A program made the translations under genes and the position numbers. Positions 11,365 to 22,100 of a DNA stretch of 64,000 nucleotides are shown piece by piece. This DNA is from CAVOKN01 sp963696505. Its GTDB lineage: Bacteria > Pseudomonadota > Gammaproteobacteria > Burkholderiales > Rhodocyclaceae. Positions within the stretch are counted from its first letter, which is position 1. Each line of letters starts with the position of its first letter. The notes below the pieces were generated by a model, which was not told the origin of the DNA, searched no databases, and was given only the letters and a program-made list of their open reading frames with translations. The stretch spans positions 30,138 to 94,137 of the forward strand of contig CAVOKN010000029.1 in assembly GCA_963696505.1 (NCBI GenBank). Reading direction: 5' to 3'.

Positions 11365-12048
11365 ATGGCAACAATTGTGAATAACTTGCAAGCCGTGAAA
11401 TCGCGCATTGCCGCCGCCGCGCGGGTCGCCGGCCGCAATCCCGACGACATCAAGCTGCTTGCCGTCAGCAAGACCTTCGGCGCCGACGCGATCCGCGCCG
11501 CAGTGAACGCCGGACAGCGCGCCTTCGGCGAGAGCTACGTTCAGGAAGCCGTCGCCAAAGTCGGGCAACTGGCAGGCCTGGGCCTCGAATGGCATTTCAT
11601 CGGCCCGATCCAGAGCAACAAGACGCGCCTCATCGCCGAGCACTTCGCCTGGGTGCATTCAGTGGACCGGATGCGCATTGCACAGCGCCTGAGCGAGGCG
11701 CGGCCGCCGACGCTTGCCCCCCTGCAGGTGTGCATCGAGGTCAATCTGAGCGGCGAGGCGACCAAGGGCGGCGTTGCGCCCGGCGAGGTGGACGACCTGG
11801 CCCGCCAGATCGCCGCCCTCCCGGGGCTGACTTTGCGCGGCCTGATGGCGATCCCCGAGCCGAGCGACGATCCGTCTTTCCAGCGCCGCCGGTTCGCCGA
11901 ACTGCGCAGTCTGCGCGAACGGCTCAATGACGGCGGATTGGGGCTGGACACCTTGTCGATGGGCATGTCCGGGGATATGGAAGCAGCGATCATGGAGGGC
12001 GCGACGATCCTGCGCATAGGCACGGCAATCTTCGGAGAACGCGCATAG
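11365..12048 (+). CDS. yggS: YggS-family pyridoxal-phosphate homeostasis protein
   Basis: PLP-binding protein of the PLPHP/COG0325 family, involved in vitamin B6 and amino-acid homeostasis; no catalytic activity is firmly known. 227 residues. The PLP Lys lies in KLLAVSKTF; other family blocks are FGESYVQEAV, EWHFIGPIQSNK and LSMGMSGDMEAAI. It starts at ATG 11365; an upstream in-frame extension lies in the pilT promoter area. First gene of a run with proC, yggT and yggU, a conserved neighbourhood next to pilT. Confidence 0.95.
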   Translation: MATIVNNLQAVKSRIAAAARVAGRNPDDIKLLAVSKTFGADAIRAAVNAGQRAFGESYVQEAVAKVGQLAGLGLEWHFIGPIQSNKTRLIAEHFAWVHSVDRMRIAQRLSEARPPTLAPLQVCIEVNLSGEATKGGVAPGEVDDLARQIAALPGLTLRGLMAIPEPSDDPSFQRRRFAELRSLRERLNDGGLGLDTLSMGMSGDMEAAIMEGATILRIGTAIFGERA

Positions 12049-12095
12049 GTGCTTGCGGTACATTCACGGCTCGCCTTCTCACTCACGGAGCAGCA

Positions 12096-12908
12096 ATGAA
12101 GATCACCTTTCTCGGCGGCGGCAACATGGCCACCGCCCTAGTCGGCGGTTTGATTTCCAAAGGCTTTGCGCCCGGCTCGGTCCGCGTGGTCGAGGTCCTG
12201 GCGCAGAACCGCGAACGCCTTGCCACCGCGTTCGGCGTCGCTTGCTTCGATGCGCCGGATGACGCCGCGCTCGAATGTGACGTCATCGTGCTGGCGGTCA
12301 AGCCTCAGCAGATGCGCGAGGCGCTGGCGCCGCTGGCGGGCCGGCTCAAGACGCAGCTCGTGGTGAGCATCGCCGCCGGGCTCAGGCTTGCGGACCTGCG
12401 CCGCTGGCTCGGCGGCCACAAGCGCCTGGTGCGGGCGATGCCCAACACTCCCGCGCTGATCGGTGCCGGGATCACCGGCCTCTACGCAGCTTCGGCGGTG
12501 AGCAAGAGCGAGCGCGAGGCGGCCGAACAGATCCTCGGTGCGGTTGGCAGCACGCTGTGGATCGACGACGAGGCGATGATGGACGGCGTCACCGCGGTGT
12601 CCGGCAGCGGCCCGGCCTACGTCTTCTATTTCATCGCCGCGCTCCAGGAGGCGGCGGTGCAACTCGGCTTCACCGTCGAGCAGGCACGCACGCTGAGCCT
12701 GGAGACCTTCGTCGGCGCCGCCAGGCTCGCCGCCCATAGCGGCGAGGACGTTACCGTGCTGCGCGACCGGGTCACTTCCAAGGGCGGCACCACCGAAGCG
12801 GCGCTGCTTTCGCTGGATGCCGACAACGTCGAGGCCGACCTGCTGCGCGCGGTGCGCGCCGCGGAAGCGCGCGGCCGCGAGCTCGGCGACCAGCTGGGCA
12901 GGGATTGA
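12096..12908 (+). CDS. proC: Pyrroline-5-carboxylate reductase
   Basis: Last step of proline synthesis: reduces 1-pyrroline-5-carboxylate with NAD(P)H in the cytosol. 270 residues. The Rossmann start is ITFLGGGNMATALVGGL, and the C-terminal signature VSGSGPAYVFYFIAALQEAA is intact, followed by VTSKGGTTEAAL. It lies 47 bases after yggS and 2 bases before yggT, probably in one transcript. Confidence 0.96.
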   Translation: MKITFLGGGNMATALVGGLISKGFAPGSVRVVEVLAQNRERLATAFGVACFDAPDDAALECDVIVLAVKPQQMREALAPLAGRLKTQLVVSIAAGLRLADLRRWLGGHKRLVRAMPNTPALIGAGITGLYAASAVSKSEREAAEQILGAVGSTLWIDDEAMMDGVTAVSGSGPAYVFYFIAALQEAAVQLGFTVEQARTLSLETFVGAARLAAHSGEDVTVLRDRVTSKGGTTEAALLSLDADNVEADLLRAVRAAEARGRELGDQLGRD

Positions 12909-12910
12909 AC

Positions 12911-13486
12911 ATGCTCGGCAACGTCCTGCTGCTGATCCTGGAGGCCGTGCTCGGCTTCCTCGCACTACTGCTGCTGGCGCGCGCCTACATGCAGTGGGCG
13001 CGGGTGTCGCTGCGCAACCAGGTCGGCCACTTCGTCAGCGCGCTCACCGACTGGCTGGTGCTGCCGGCGCGGCGAGTGCTGCCGGCGCTGGCAGGCCAGG
13101 ACTTGGCGAGCCTGGTGCCGGCCTGGATCGCGGAAAGCCTGCTGGTGCTGGCCGAATTCTGGCTGCGCGGCTTTTCCTTCGGCTCTTCGCCCGGGCTGGC
13201 GGGGGTGCTGATCCTTGCACTCGGCCTGATCGACACGCTGCGCCTGTTCGTCTTCCTGCTGATCGGCATCGTCCTGATCGCGGCGGTGATGAGCTGGGTC
13301 AATCCTCACTCGCCACTGGCGCCGATGTTCGGCGCCCTGGCCCGGCCCTTCCTCAAGCCCTTCCAGCGCATCGTCCCGACGATTTCCAACATCGACCTCT
13401 CGCCGCTGGTACTGCTGCTGGTGCTGCAGATCGCGCTGATGCTGCTCGCCACCCTGCGCGCTGGCATCGTGCCGATGATTGCGTGA
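12911..13486 (+). CDS. yggT: YggT family integral membrane protein
   Basis: 191-residue inner-membrane protein with two YggT repeats and about five or six hydrophobic segments (LLILEAVLGFLALLLLARAY near the start, LRLFVFLLIGIVLIAAVMSWV in the middle). The repeat signature WVNPHSPLAPMFGALARPFL is visible. The role is unknown in proteobacteria; homologues matter for osmotic tolerance or division-plane placement. ATG 12911 is chosen over TTG 12905. Its stop overlaps the GTG start of the next gene. Confidence 0.92.
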   Translation: MLGNVLLLILEAVLGFLALLLLARAYMQWARVSLRNQVGHFVSALTDWLVLPARRVLPALAGQDLASLVPAWIAESLLVLAEFWLRGFSFGSSPGLAGVLILALGLIDTLRLFVFLLIGIVLIAAVMSWVNPHSPLAPMFGALARPFLKPFQRIVPTISNIDLSPLVLLLVLQIALMLLATLRAGIVPMIA

Positions 13487-13791
13487 GCGCTGCCCCCTGG
13501 TGGCGCCGCAGCGCGGACGGGGCCGCCACGCTCGCGGTCCATGTTCAGCCGGGCGCAAAGAGGACTGAAATCGCGGGCCTGCACGGCGGGGCGCTGAAGA
13601 TCCGCCTCGCCGCTCCGCCGGTGGATGGCAAGGCGAATGCGGCGCTGATCGATTTCCTGGCCGAACGGCTGCACCTACCCCGCGGCCGGGTCACGCTGGT
13701 GACCGGCGCCACCAGCCGGCAGAAGGTGCTGCGGGTCGAGGGCGCCGACGAAGCCATGCTCGCGGCTCTAGCGCCGCCCCCTGAAGACTGA
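13483..13791 (+). CDS. yggU: DUF167 / YggU family protein
   Basis: 102-residue small protein of the DUF167 family, function unknown. The family core is clear: AVHVQPGAKRTEIAG, KIRLAAPPVDGKANAALIDFLAE and VTLVTGATSRQKVLRV. It starts at GTG 13483, overlapping the yggT stop by four bases (GTGA), so it is probably translationally coupled. The frame is open far upstream, but that part is only the shadow of proC and yggT. It ends six bases before the convergent pyrC'. Confidence 0.9.
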   Translation: MSAAPWWRRSADGAATLAVHVQPGAKRTEIAGLHGGALKIRLAAPPVDGKANAALIDFLAERLHLPRGRVTLVTGATSRQKVLRVEGADEAMLAALAPPPED

Positions 13792-13797
13792 CTTTCG

Positions 13798-15078
13798 CTA
13801 ACGCTTCGCCTCGAACACCACGTGCCCGTCCACCAGGGTGTAGTGCACCCGGCCGGTGAGTTCGTGACCGAGGAAGGGCGTGTTCTTCCCCTGGCTCAAC
13901 AGGCTTTCGCGACTGATCCGCACCGGCTGGGACGAATCGAACAGACAAAGATCCGCCGCCGCGCCGACGCTCACGCGACCGGCAGCTATCCCCAGCACCC
14001 GTGCCGGGTCGCAGGTGATACGCGCAAGGCTTTTCACCAGCGGCAGCTTCATCTCGGCGCCCCACTTCAGCGTCAGCGGCAGCAGCAGTTCGAGGCCGGT
14101 GGCGCCGGCCTCGGCCTCGGCGAAGGGCAGTTGCTTGGCGTCGTCGTCCACCGGCGTGTGGTCCGAGCACAGGGCATCGATGCCGCCGTCGGCCAGCGCC
14201 TGACGCAGGGCGTCGCGGTCGCGCTGGGTGCGCAGCGGCGGCATCAGGTGCGCCTGGGGATCGAAGTAGCCGATGTCCATCTCGGTGAGGTGCAGATGGT
14301 TGATCGACACGTCGCTGCTCACCTTCACGCCTGAATCGCGCGCCTGAGCGACCAGCGCCGCGCCGGCAGCACTGGAGAGGCGGGTGATGTGCATGCGCAC
14401 CCCGGTGTCCTGCGCCAGTTGCAGCAGGGTCGCCAGCCGCACCGTCTCCGCGCTGGTGGGAATGCCTGCCAGGCCCAGCCGCCCCGCCACCTCGCCGTCG
14501 TGGGCCACACCGCCGCGGGAGAGGAAGGGATCCTGCGGAAACAGCCACACCGTGTAGCCGAAGGTGGCGGCGTATTCCAGCGCGTGCAGCAGGACCTGGG
14601 TGTCGACGATGGGCCGTGTCACCTGGGTGAAGGCCAGGCAGCCGGCGCGGGTCAGCTCCCCCATCTCGGTCAGCCGCTCGCCGGCAAGGCCGACGGTCAG
14701 CGCGCCGACGGGATAGAGCTTGGCGCGGCTCAGGCTCTTGGCCCGGTACTTGAGCATCTCGACGAGGCCGGGCTCGTCCAGAGTCGGATCGGTGTCCGGC
14801 GGGCAGGCGATGCTGGTCACACCGCCGGCCACCGCGGCGCCCATTTCCGATTCCAGCGTCGCTCGGTACTCGAAGCCCGGTTCCCGCAGCCGTGCCGCCA
14901 GATCCACCAGACCGGGAGCGACCACCAGTCCGGCGGCGTCGATGACCCGGTTGGCGTGGAAACCGTCCGGCGCCGCGCCCAGCCCGACGATGTGGCCGGC
15001 GACCACGAACACGTCCTGCACCTTGTCCAGACCGGTCGCGGGATCGATCACCCGGCCGTTGCGAATTTGGATCTTCAT
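13798..15078 (-). CDS. pyrC': Dihydroorotase-like PyrC' (probably non-catalytic ATCase partner)
   Basis: Amidohydrolase-fold protein of 426 residues next to pyrB. The metal-binding HxH of active dihydroorotases, normally DxHxHxREPG, reads [10 protein letters not shown] here (about residue 58-67), so both first-strand zinc histidines are missing. A later ...CSDHTPV block remains. In Pseudomonas such inactive PyrC' subunits are needed to assemble aspartate transcarbamoylase (known family biology). The start ATG 15078 overlaps the pyrB stop by four bases. A catalytic pyrC must lie elsewhere in the genome. Confidence 0.9.
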   Translation of the reverse strand: MKIQIRNGRVIDPATGLDKVQDVFVVAGHIVGLGAAPDGFHANRVIDAAGLVVAPGLVDLAARLREPGFEYRATLESEMGAAVAGGVTSIACPPDTDPTLDEPGLVEMLKYRAKSLSRAKLYPVGALTVGLAGERLTEMGELTRAGCLAFTQVTRPIVDTQVLLHALEYAATFGYTVWLFPQDPFLSRGGVAHDGEVAGRLGLAGIPTSAETVRLATLLQLAQDTGVRMHITRLSSAAGAALVAQARDSGVKVSSDVSINHLHLTEMDIGYFDPQAHLMPPLRTQRDRDALRQALADGGIDALCSDHTPVDDDAKQLPFAEAEAGATGLELLLPLTLKWGAEMKLPLVKSLARITCDPARVLGIAAGRVSVGAAADLCLFDSSQPVRISRESLLSQGKNTPFLGHELTGRVHYTLVDGHVVFEAKR

Positions 15079-16031
15079 CGCGCATCCGCTCCCGCCACCA
15101 TGCTCATCACCGCCATGCGCACCGCGATGCCGAAGGTCACCTGGGGCAGGATCACCGCGTGGGAGCCGTCGGCCACCGCCGAGTCGATCTCGACGCCGCG
15201 GTTCATCGGCCCCGGGTGCATGACGATGGCGTCAGGCTTGGCGAGCGCCAGCTTTTCTTGCGAGAGCCCGTAGAACTTGAAGAACTCCTGCGGGCTGGGC
15301 AGCAGCGCCCCCTGCATGCGCTCGTTCTGCAGGCGCAAGGTCATCGCCACGTCCACATCCTTCAGGCCCTGGCGCATGTCGTGGAACACCCGCACGCCCA
15401 GCTTCTCGACACCGGTCGGCAGCAGGGTCTTGGGGGCGATGACGCGAACCTCGGGCACCCCCAGCGTCGTCAGCGCGTGGATCTGCGAGCGCGCGACCCG
15501 CGAATGGAGGATGTCGCCGATCACCGCCACCGTCAGCCGGGTGAAGTCCTTCTTGTAGTGGCGGATCGTGTACATGTCCAGCAGCCCCTGGGTGGGGTGG
15601 GCATGACGGCCGTCGCCGGCGTTGATGACGTGGATGTGGGGCGCGACGTGCTGGGCGATGAGGTGGGCCGCGCCGCTCGATGCATGGCGCACCACGAACA
15701 TGTCGGCGTGCATCGCCGCCAGGTTGTCGATGGTGTCGAGCAGCGACTCGCCCTTGGTCTGGGAAGAGGTGCTGATGTTGAGGTTGAGAACGTCCGCCGA
15801 CAGCCGCTTGGCGGCGATCTCGAAGGTGGTGCGGGTGCGGGTGCTCGGTTCGAAGAACAGGTTGAACACCGACTTGCCGCGCAGTAGCGGCACCTTCTTC
15901 ACCTCGCGCTCGGAGACCTCGGCGAAGGGCGCGGCGGTATCCAGGATGTGCAGCAGGATCTCGCGGGGCAGGCCTTCGATGGTGAGCAGGTGATGCAGTT
16001 CGCCGTTCTTGTTGAGTTGGGGATTGCGCAT
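15075..16031 (-). CDS. pyrB: Aspartate carbamoyltransferase catalytic subunit
   Basis: Joins carbamoyl phosphate and aspartate in UMP synthesis. 318 residues. The carbamoyl-phosphate site [18 protein letters not shown] and the [12 protein letters not shown] block are intact. It lies between pyrR (5 bases upstream) and pyrC' (overlapping), an operon of ATCase subunits with a PyrR homologue. It probably works as a dodecamer with PyrC' as in pseudomonads. Confidence 0.97.
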   Translation of the reverse strand: MRNPQLNKNGELHHLLTIEGLPREILLHILDTAAPFAEVSEREVKKVPLLRGKSVFNLFFEPSTRTRTTFEIAAKRLSADVLNLNISTSSQTKGESLLDTIDNLAAMHADMFVVRHASSGAAHLIAQHVAPHIHVINAGDGRHAHPTQGLLDMYTIRHYKKDFTRLTVAVIGDILHSRVARSQIHALTTLGVPEVRVIAPKTLLPTGVEKLGVRVFHDMRQGLKDVDVAMTLRLQNERMQGALLPSPQEFFKFYGLSQEKLALAKPDAIVMHPGPMNRGVEIDSAVADGSHAVILPQVTFGIAVRMAVMSMVAGADAR

Positions 16032-16036
16032 GGCGG

Positions 16037-16531
16037 TCAGGCGTCGATCAGGCGCAGCGAGAGGCGGCCGTCGTCGGCACGTTCGAGGCGCAGCGTCTGC
16101 GCAGCCGCTATCGGCAGATCCTGGGCGCAGTAGCGGGCGCAGATCGGCAGTTCGCGTCCGCCGCGGTCCACCAGCACCGCCAGATCGACCTGCACCGGCC
16201 GGCCATAGTCGAACAGCTCGTTGAGCGTTGCGCGTATGGTGCGGCCGGTGTAGAGCACGTCATCGACGATGACGATCCGGCCGCCCTTCACTTCGAAGGG
16301 GATGCTGGAAGGCCGCGGCCGGGCGTGCAGCCCGCGGCGCGCGTAGTCGTCGCGGTAGAACGAGGGGTCGACGATGCCCAGCGGCAGCGTCAGGCCGAGC
16401 GCGGCATGCAGCCGCTCGGCGAGCCACGCCCCGCCGGTGTGTATGCCCACCAGCGCCGTCGCGCTATCGACATGGGGGCGCATCTGCTCGATGAGCGTGT
16501 GCACCAGTTGTTCAGCGTCGGGAATCTGCAT
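16037..16531 (-). CDS. pyrR: PyrR-type pyrimidine operon regulator / uracil phosphoribosyltransferase
   Basis: Phosphoribosyltransferase-fold protein of 164 residues from ATG 16531 ([19 protein letters not shown]). The PRPP-binding loop is clear: [19 protein letters not shown]. In Gram-positives PyrR binds pyr mRNA; in betaproteobacteria the regulatory role is less certain. The start lies 20 bases inside the end of ruvX, which implies co-translation with yqgE-ruvX. Confidence 0.93.
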   Translation of the reverse strand: MQIPDAEQLVHTLIEQMRPHVDSATALVGIHTGGAWLAERLHAALGLTLPLGIVDPSFYRDDYARRGLHARPRPSSIPFEVKGGRIVIVDDVLYTGRTIRATLNELFDYGRPVQVDLAVLVDRGGRELPICARYCAQDLPIAAAQTLRLERADDGRLSLRLIDA

Positions 16532-16976
16532 CGTCGAAGTAGTGTTGAAGAATGGTTTGAGCGGCGACGGCATCGATCCTTTGCCGGCGCTGGCGCCAGT
16601 CCAGACCCGTCTCACGCAGACTGACTTCTGCTTCCATAGAACTCAGTCGCTCGTCGGCGAAATGCACCGGCAGACCGAAGCGGCCCTGCAGTTGCTGGGC
16701 GAAGCGGCGGCAGCGCCGCGTCAGTTCGTGTTCTACGCCGTCGAGTGCCAGCGGCAGCCCCACCACCAGCCGCGCGGGGTGCCACTCGGCTATCAGGGCC
16801 TCGATTGCGGCGAAGCGCCGGGCGTTGTCTTCCGCGTCTACCGTCGTCAGCGCCTGGGCAAGCCGCGTTTCGCTGTTTCCCACCGCGACGCCAATGCGCC
16901 GGAGTCCGAAATCGAAAGCCAGGATGGTGAGGGGTAGGGCGGCAGGCAACTCGTCGCGCCTCGCTGCCAGGCGCAT
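16512..16976 (-). CDS. ruvX: Putative pre-16S rRNA nuclease / Holliday junction resolvase-like YqgF
   Basis: RNase H-fold protein of 154 residues, linked in E. coli to 16S rRNA 5' end processing. Acidic active-site elements are in [19 protein letters not shown] near the N-terminus, in [11 protein letters not shown], and in [13 protein letters not shown]. It starts at ATG 16976, sharing one base with the stop of yqgE, and its end overlaps pyrR. The yqgE-ruvX-pyrR-pyrB order is widely conserved in beta- and gammaproteobacteria. Confidence 0.94.
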   Translation of the reverse strand: MRLAARRDELPAALPLTILAFDFGLRRIGVAVGNSETRLAQALTTVDAEDNARRFAAIEALIAEWHPARLVVGLPLALDGVEHELTRRCRRFAQQLQGRFGLPVHFADERLSSMEAEVSLRETGLDWRQRRQRIDAVAAQTILQHYFDDADSRR

Positions 16977-17557
16977 CAGGCATGCCCCGCGACGTCGGAC
17001 AGGCTGGCGAAATCCACCCCCAGCAGGTGCATCGCCGCCCGCAGCCGTTCCTCCGCCGGAAGCCCGAAGATGACTTGCGGGTCGGCCGCGACGGTGAGCC
17101 AGGCGTTCTGCGCCAGCTCCCATTCGAGCTGGCCGGCGGCCCAGCCGGCGTAGCCCAGCGTGACGATGATCTCCGCCGGCTCGCCCACGCTGCCCACCGC
17201 CTGGAGGATGTCGCGCGAACTGGTGAGGCCGACGTCGCCGTTCACCGCCAGTGTCGCCTGCCAGTCGCCCACTGGCCGGTGCAGGACAAAGCCGCGGTCG
17301 GTCTGAACCGGGCCACCGAAATACACCGGCATGCCACCGAAGCCGGGTGTGTCCAGCGGCAGGTTGATGCGCTCGAACAGCGTCGCGAGGGTCATGTCCA
17401 GCGGCCGGTTGATCACCACGCCAAGGGCGCCCTGGTCGTTGTGCTCGCAAATGTAGGTGAGCGTGCGTGCAAAATTGGGATCTGCCATGGCGGGCATGGC
17501 GATCAGGAAATGGTGCGTGAGATTCACGTCCTGCGCGGACGATTCGGTTGCGCTCAT
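16976..17557 (-). CDS. yqgE: YqgE/AlgH family protein
   Basis: 193-residue member of the UPF0301/AlgH family, function unknown, once reported as an alginate regulator. Family blocks are [35 protein letters not shown] and VFFGG-like [17 protein letters not shown], then [16 protein letters not shown] chose ATG 17557 ([17 protein letters not shown]); ATG 17578 would add seven residues. First gene of the operon yqgE-ruvX-pyrR-pyrB-pyrC', divergent from the photolyase. Confidence 0.93.
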   Translation of the reverse strand: MSATESSAQDVNLTHHFLIAMPAMADPNFARTLTYICEHNDQGALGVVINRPLDMTLATLFERINLPLDTPGFGGMPVYFGGPVQTDRGFVLHRPVGDWQATLAVNGDVGLTSSRDILQAVGSVGEPAEIIVTLGYAGWAAGQLEWELAQNAWLTVAADPQVIFGLPAEERLRAAMHLLGVDFASLSDVAGHA

Positions 17558-17643
17558 GCGAACGATTGTAAACTCCATGGATCGGGGGCACAAATGCGGG
17601 TGCGGGACGCTCGCCAAAGCGCCCCGCACCGAGATCCCTGTCG

Positions 17644-19137
17644 ATGCCGGATTCCGCCCTCGTTTGGTTCCGTCGCGATCTGCGCGACTACGACCACGCC
17701 GCGCTTCACAGTGCGCTGCAGACCCACCGCGGCGTGTACTGTGCCTTCGTCTTCGACACCGAGATTCTCGGCGCCCTGGAGGATCGGGCCGACCGGCGCG
17801 TCGATTTCATCTGGCGCAGCACCGAAGAGCTGGACGCGCGTTTGCGGGACAAGGGCGGCGGGCTGATGCTGCGCCACGGCCGTGCCCGGCTGGAAATCCC
17901 AGCCCTGGCACGGGAACTGGGCGTCGCCGCCGTCCATGCCAATCGGGACTACGAACCGATGGCCATCGACCGCGACGCCGAGGTTGCACGCGCCCTGGCG
18001 GCATCAGGCATCGCCTTTCGCGACCACAAGGACCAGGTGATCTTCGAGCGCGACGAGGTGCTGACCCGGGTTGGCCAGCCTTTCAGCGTGTTCACGCCTT
18101 ACCGCAACGCCTGGCTCGCCCGGCTGCGGCCGGAGGATCTCGTGCCCTTCGAGGTGCGTCCCGCGCGCGGGCAGCTCGTGCCGCCGCGCGCCGCTCTCCG
18201 GGGCCTGACTTTGGAACAAATCGGCTTCGAATCGACCGACCTCGACGCCCTCCATATAGTCGCCGGCATGAAGGGCGGCCACGATCTGTTCGCCGACTTT
18301 GCCTCGCGCATCGACGACTATCAGGCGCGGCGCGACTTCCCCGCGCTCAAGGGCCCGTCCTACCTCTCGGTGCATCTGCGCTTCGGAACCGTTTCTATCC
18401 GCGAGCTGGCGGCCTTCGCCTGGCAGCAGGCGCACCTGCACGGCAGCGCCGGCGCCGCCACCTGGCTCAACGAGCTGATCTGGCGCGACTTCTACCACAT
18501 GATCCTGACCCACCATCCGCGCGTAGCGGACCATGCCTTCCGGCCAGCCTTCGACGCCATCGTTTGGGACGACGCGCCCGAGTTGTTCGCCGCCTGGTGC
18601 GAAGGGTGCACCGGCTACCCCCTGGTGGACGCCGCGATGCGCCAGCTCAAGCGCACGGGCTACATGCACAACCGGCTGCGCATGGTAACAGCATCTTTCC
18701 TGACCAAGGAGCTGGGCGTCAACTGGCGGCTGGGCGAGCGCTGGTTCGCGCGCCGGCTGAACGACTACGATCTCGCCGCCAACAACGGCGGCTGGCAGTG
18801 GGCGGCCTCCACCGGCTGCGACGCCCAGCCCTGGTTCCGCATTTTCAACCCGGTCACGCAGTCGGAAAAGTTCGATGCCGAGGGCAAGTTCATCCGTCGT
18901 TACGTGCCCGAGCTGGCGGGCTGCGATGCGAAGCAGATTCACGCGCCGTGGCGCATGAGCGCCGACCAGCAGCGCGCGGCGAAGGTGACGATCGGCCGCG
19001 ATTACCCCTTGCCCGTCGTCGATCACGCCCTGGCCCGCCAGCGCACGCTGGAACGTTACGGCCGCATCGGGAGGGTTACGGATTCGTCGGGCGGAAAAGG
19101 CCCCGAGGGCCGCATTCCGCCACTGAACCCGACCTAG
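17644..19137 (+). CDS. phrB: Deoxyribodipyrimidine photolyase
   Basis: Flavoenzyme that repairs cyclobutane pyrimidine dimers with blue light. 497 residues. The N-terminal antenna-binding Rossmann domain starts [17 protein letters not shown]. The FAD domain shows [34 protein letters not shown] and [20 protein letters not shown], all conserved in CPD class I photolyases. Its stop overlaps that of the convergent chpA gene by four bases, leaving no space for a terminator between them. Confidence 0.96.
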   Translation: MPDSALVWFRRDLRDYDHAALHSALQTHRGVYCAFVFDTEILGALEDRADRRVDFIWRSTEELDARLRDKGGGLMLRHGRARLEIPALARELGVAAVHANRDYEPMAIDRDAEVARALAASGIAFRDHKDQVIFERDEVLTRVGQPFSVFTPYRNAWLARLRPEDLVPFEVRPARGQLVPPRAALRGLTLEQIGFESTDLDALHIVAGMKGGHDLFADFASRIDDYQARRDFPALKGPSYLSVHLRFGTVSIRELAAFAWQQAHLHGSAGAATWLNELIWRDFYHMILTHHPRVADHAFRPAFDAIVWDDAPELFAAWCEGCTGYPLVDAAMRQLKRTGYMHNRLRMVTASFLTKELGVNWRLGERWFARRLNDYDLAANNGGWQWAASTGCDAQPWFRIFNPVTQSEKFDAEGKFIRRYVPELAGCDAKQIHAPWRMSADQQRAAKVTIGRDYPLPVVDHALARQRTLERYGRIGRVTDSSGGKGPEGRIPPLNPT

Positions 19138-22100
19138 GCCGCGACCGCTGCCTCGGTGTAGCTGCGGATCAGCGCGAGGAGTTCGTCTTCCTGATAGGGC
19201 TTGCCGAGGTAGTGATTGACGCCGATCTCCCGCGCGTAGCTGCGGTGCTTGTCCGCCAGGCGCGAGGTGATCATGATGATCGGCACGCCCTTCAGTCGTG
19301 CGTCGCCGCGCACGTTGCGGCTGAGGTCGAAGCCGTCCATGCGCGGCATCTCGATGTCCACCAGCATGACGTCCGGGACCAGGTCGAGCAATTGTTCCAG
19401 GGCGTCGACGCCGTCCTTGGCGGTGACGACGTGGAAACCCTCCCGCTCCAGCAGCCGGCCGGTAATCTTGCGCACCGTGAGAGAGTCGTCCACCACCATG
19501 ACGGTGGCCTGACGCTTGGCGATCGCCGCTGCCGCCGGCCGCGCCGGCGCGGCTGCGCCGGGCACGCTTGCCGGCTCGCCGTCGAGCAGCGCCACCGGAT
19601 TGAGAATCAGGGAAACTTCGCCGTCCGCAAGCACCGTGGCACCGGCCACGCCGATGACGTGGGCAAGCTGCGGTCCGGTCTTCTTGATGACGATTTCCTG
19701 GTTGCCGCGCAGGCCGTCCACCTGGGTGGCTACGCGCTTGCCGCCGGCGCGGGTCAGGATCACCCAGCTATAGCGTGCCACCGGCGGCTGAGTGCCCAGA
19801 TCGCCGAGCAGGCGCGCCAGATAGCGGAAGGGATATTTGTTGCCCATCCACTCCGCTTCGCCTGCGGCGCGCGTCTTCTCCATGGCGTCGGGCTTGAGTT
19901 CCAGAACCTGCTCCACCATGGCCGAGGGAATCGCATAGGTGCGCCCCGCGACCTTTGTGAGCAGCGCCTGCATCACCACCAGCGACTGGGGCAGGAGGAT
20001 GCGGAAGCGCACGCCCTTGCCAGGCTGGTTGGTGACTTCGATGCGTCCGCCCAGCGAGTACACACTGCTCTTCACGACGTCCATGCCCACGCCGCGGCCG
20101 GCGATCTCCGACAGTTCGGCCGCGGTGGAGAATCCGGGCCGGAATATCAGGTCGACCAGTTTCGCCTCGCTTGGAACCTCATCGGGCGCCAACAGTCCGG
20201 CTTGCTCGGCGCGAGAGCGGATACGATCCAGATCGAGGCCGCGCCCGTCGTCGGCAAGCTCGATGGCAATTTCGTTGCCTTCCTGGGACACGCTCAGGGC
20301 GACGCCACCGATCTCCGGCTTGCCCAGTGCCAAACGCTGGTCGCGATCTTCCAGGCCGTGGCTGATGCTGTTGCGCAACAGGTGCTCCAGGGGCCCCGTC
20401 ATCTTCTCCAGGACGCTGCGGTCCAGTTCGACCTGGCCGCCCCGGATGTCGAGGTTGGCCTTGCGATTCAGCTCCTTGGCGGTCTGGCGAACGATGCGGT
20501 GCAGGCGGTCGGCGATGCTGGCGAACGGAACCATGCGCACGTTCATCAGCGCCTGCTGGAGGTCGCGAGTCAGGCGCCCTTGGCCGGTCAGGGCAGAATC
20601 CGCGCCGTCGAGGTTGCGCAGCAGGTTCTGCTGCACGGTGGAGAGGTCGTTCACGCTCTCCGCCATCATTCGGGTGACCTCCTGAAGGCGGGTGAAACGG
20701 TCCATTTCGAGCGGATCGAAGTCCGCCTGCTGAGCCTCGGCCAATGCCATGCGCGACTGCATCTGCGATTCGGCCTGGATCTCCACCTCGCGCAACTGAT
20801 TGCGCAGTCGGATCACGTTTTCCGTCAGGTCTAGCAGCGAAGCGCGCAGGGTGCGCATCTCGCCGTCGATCCTCGAACGGGCGATGCTGATCTCGCCCGC
20901 CTCGTTCACGAAGCGATCCACCAGATCCGCTCGCACCCGCAATGTGGCGCGAGCGGCCTGCTCCTCTTCTTCGGCGACGGGCTGCGCCGCCGGCGGAACG
21001 ATACCTTCCACCTGCGCAACCGGCTCCTCGGCGACGGGCACCTGGCGCAACTGATCCAGCAGCGAACTGGCGCGATCGAGGGACTGGTCGCATTCATCGA
21101 AGAATGGCGTGTCGGCCGAAGCGTTCTCGAAAGATTGCTGAACGCGGTTCTCCAGACTGTGCACCAGTTCGCCGATCGCCATGGCGCCGGCCATGCGCGC
21201 ACTGCCTTTCAGGGTATGCAGCAGCCGCGCGAGGGCGAGGGGTGCTTCGCCGTCCTGCGGCGACCCGCGCCATCTACCCAGCGCGACGGTGATTTCCGAC
21301 ATCAGGTCGGCCGACTCGTCGAGGAAGATCGGCAGCAGTTGAGGGTCGATGTCGTCCGGCAGGCGCAGCTTGCGCCTTTCCTCCGGTACCGGCTGTTCCG
21401 CCGGGGGCAGCGCGGGCGCCGGGGGCGCGACGACATGAATAGGCGCAGGCGGCTGGGGGTGCTCCGCCAAAGCCTGCGCGACGGCCTCCTCTTCGGCTAC
21501 CTCCTCCTCTTCCTCCTCCAGCGAGAGAATCTCGGCAACCGGATGCGTAGCACCAAGGGGGCGCGCGCCGGGGGCGATGGCGTCCAGCCAGTCGAAGAGG
21601 TCGGGCAGAGGCACCGGCCGGCGTCGATCCGCGACGGCCTTGACCATACCCTCGAGCACGGTGGCAGCGCTGTTTAGCACCTCGGACTGGTCTGCGTCGG
21701 GCGCGCAGCCTATCCCCGCCAGCCGGGCGAGGGCATGTTCGAGGCAACGACCCAGGTCATGAACAGGCTGCAGGCCCACCGTTCCCGCAATTCCCGCCAG
21801 GGTGTGGGCGGCGCGAATGGTCTCGGCCGACGGTTGCAGCGAGGAGTTGAGATGCATTCGCGCCAGTTCGTGCCGCAGCGTGGCAAGGTGCTGGCGCGCC
21901 TCGCCCAGGAACATGTCGTAGAGGGCGCGCGACAGCACCAGTTCGCCGATCTGGATCTGCTCTTCGGCGGGCGCTTGCGGGGCGGCCGGCTGAGGAGCCG
22001 CCTGCTCCGCTGCAAGCGCAGGCACCTCGAACGCGCTCGGCGCTTCGACTTCGATAGGTGCAAGCGGTGTGGGGGTCTCGGCAGCCGCGGGTGCAGCTGC

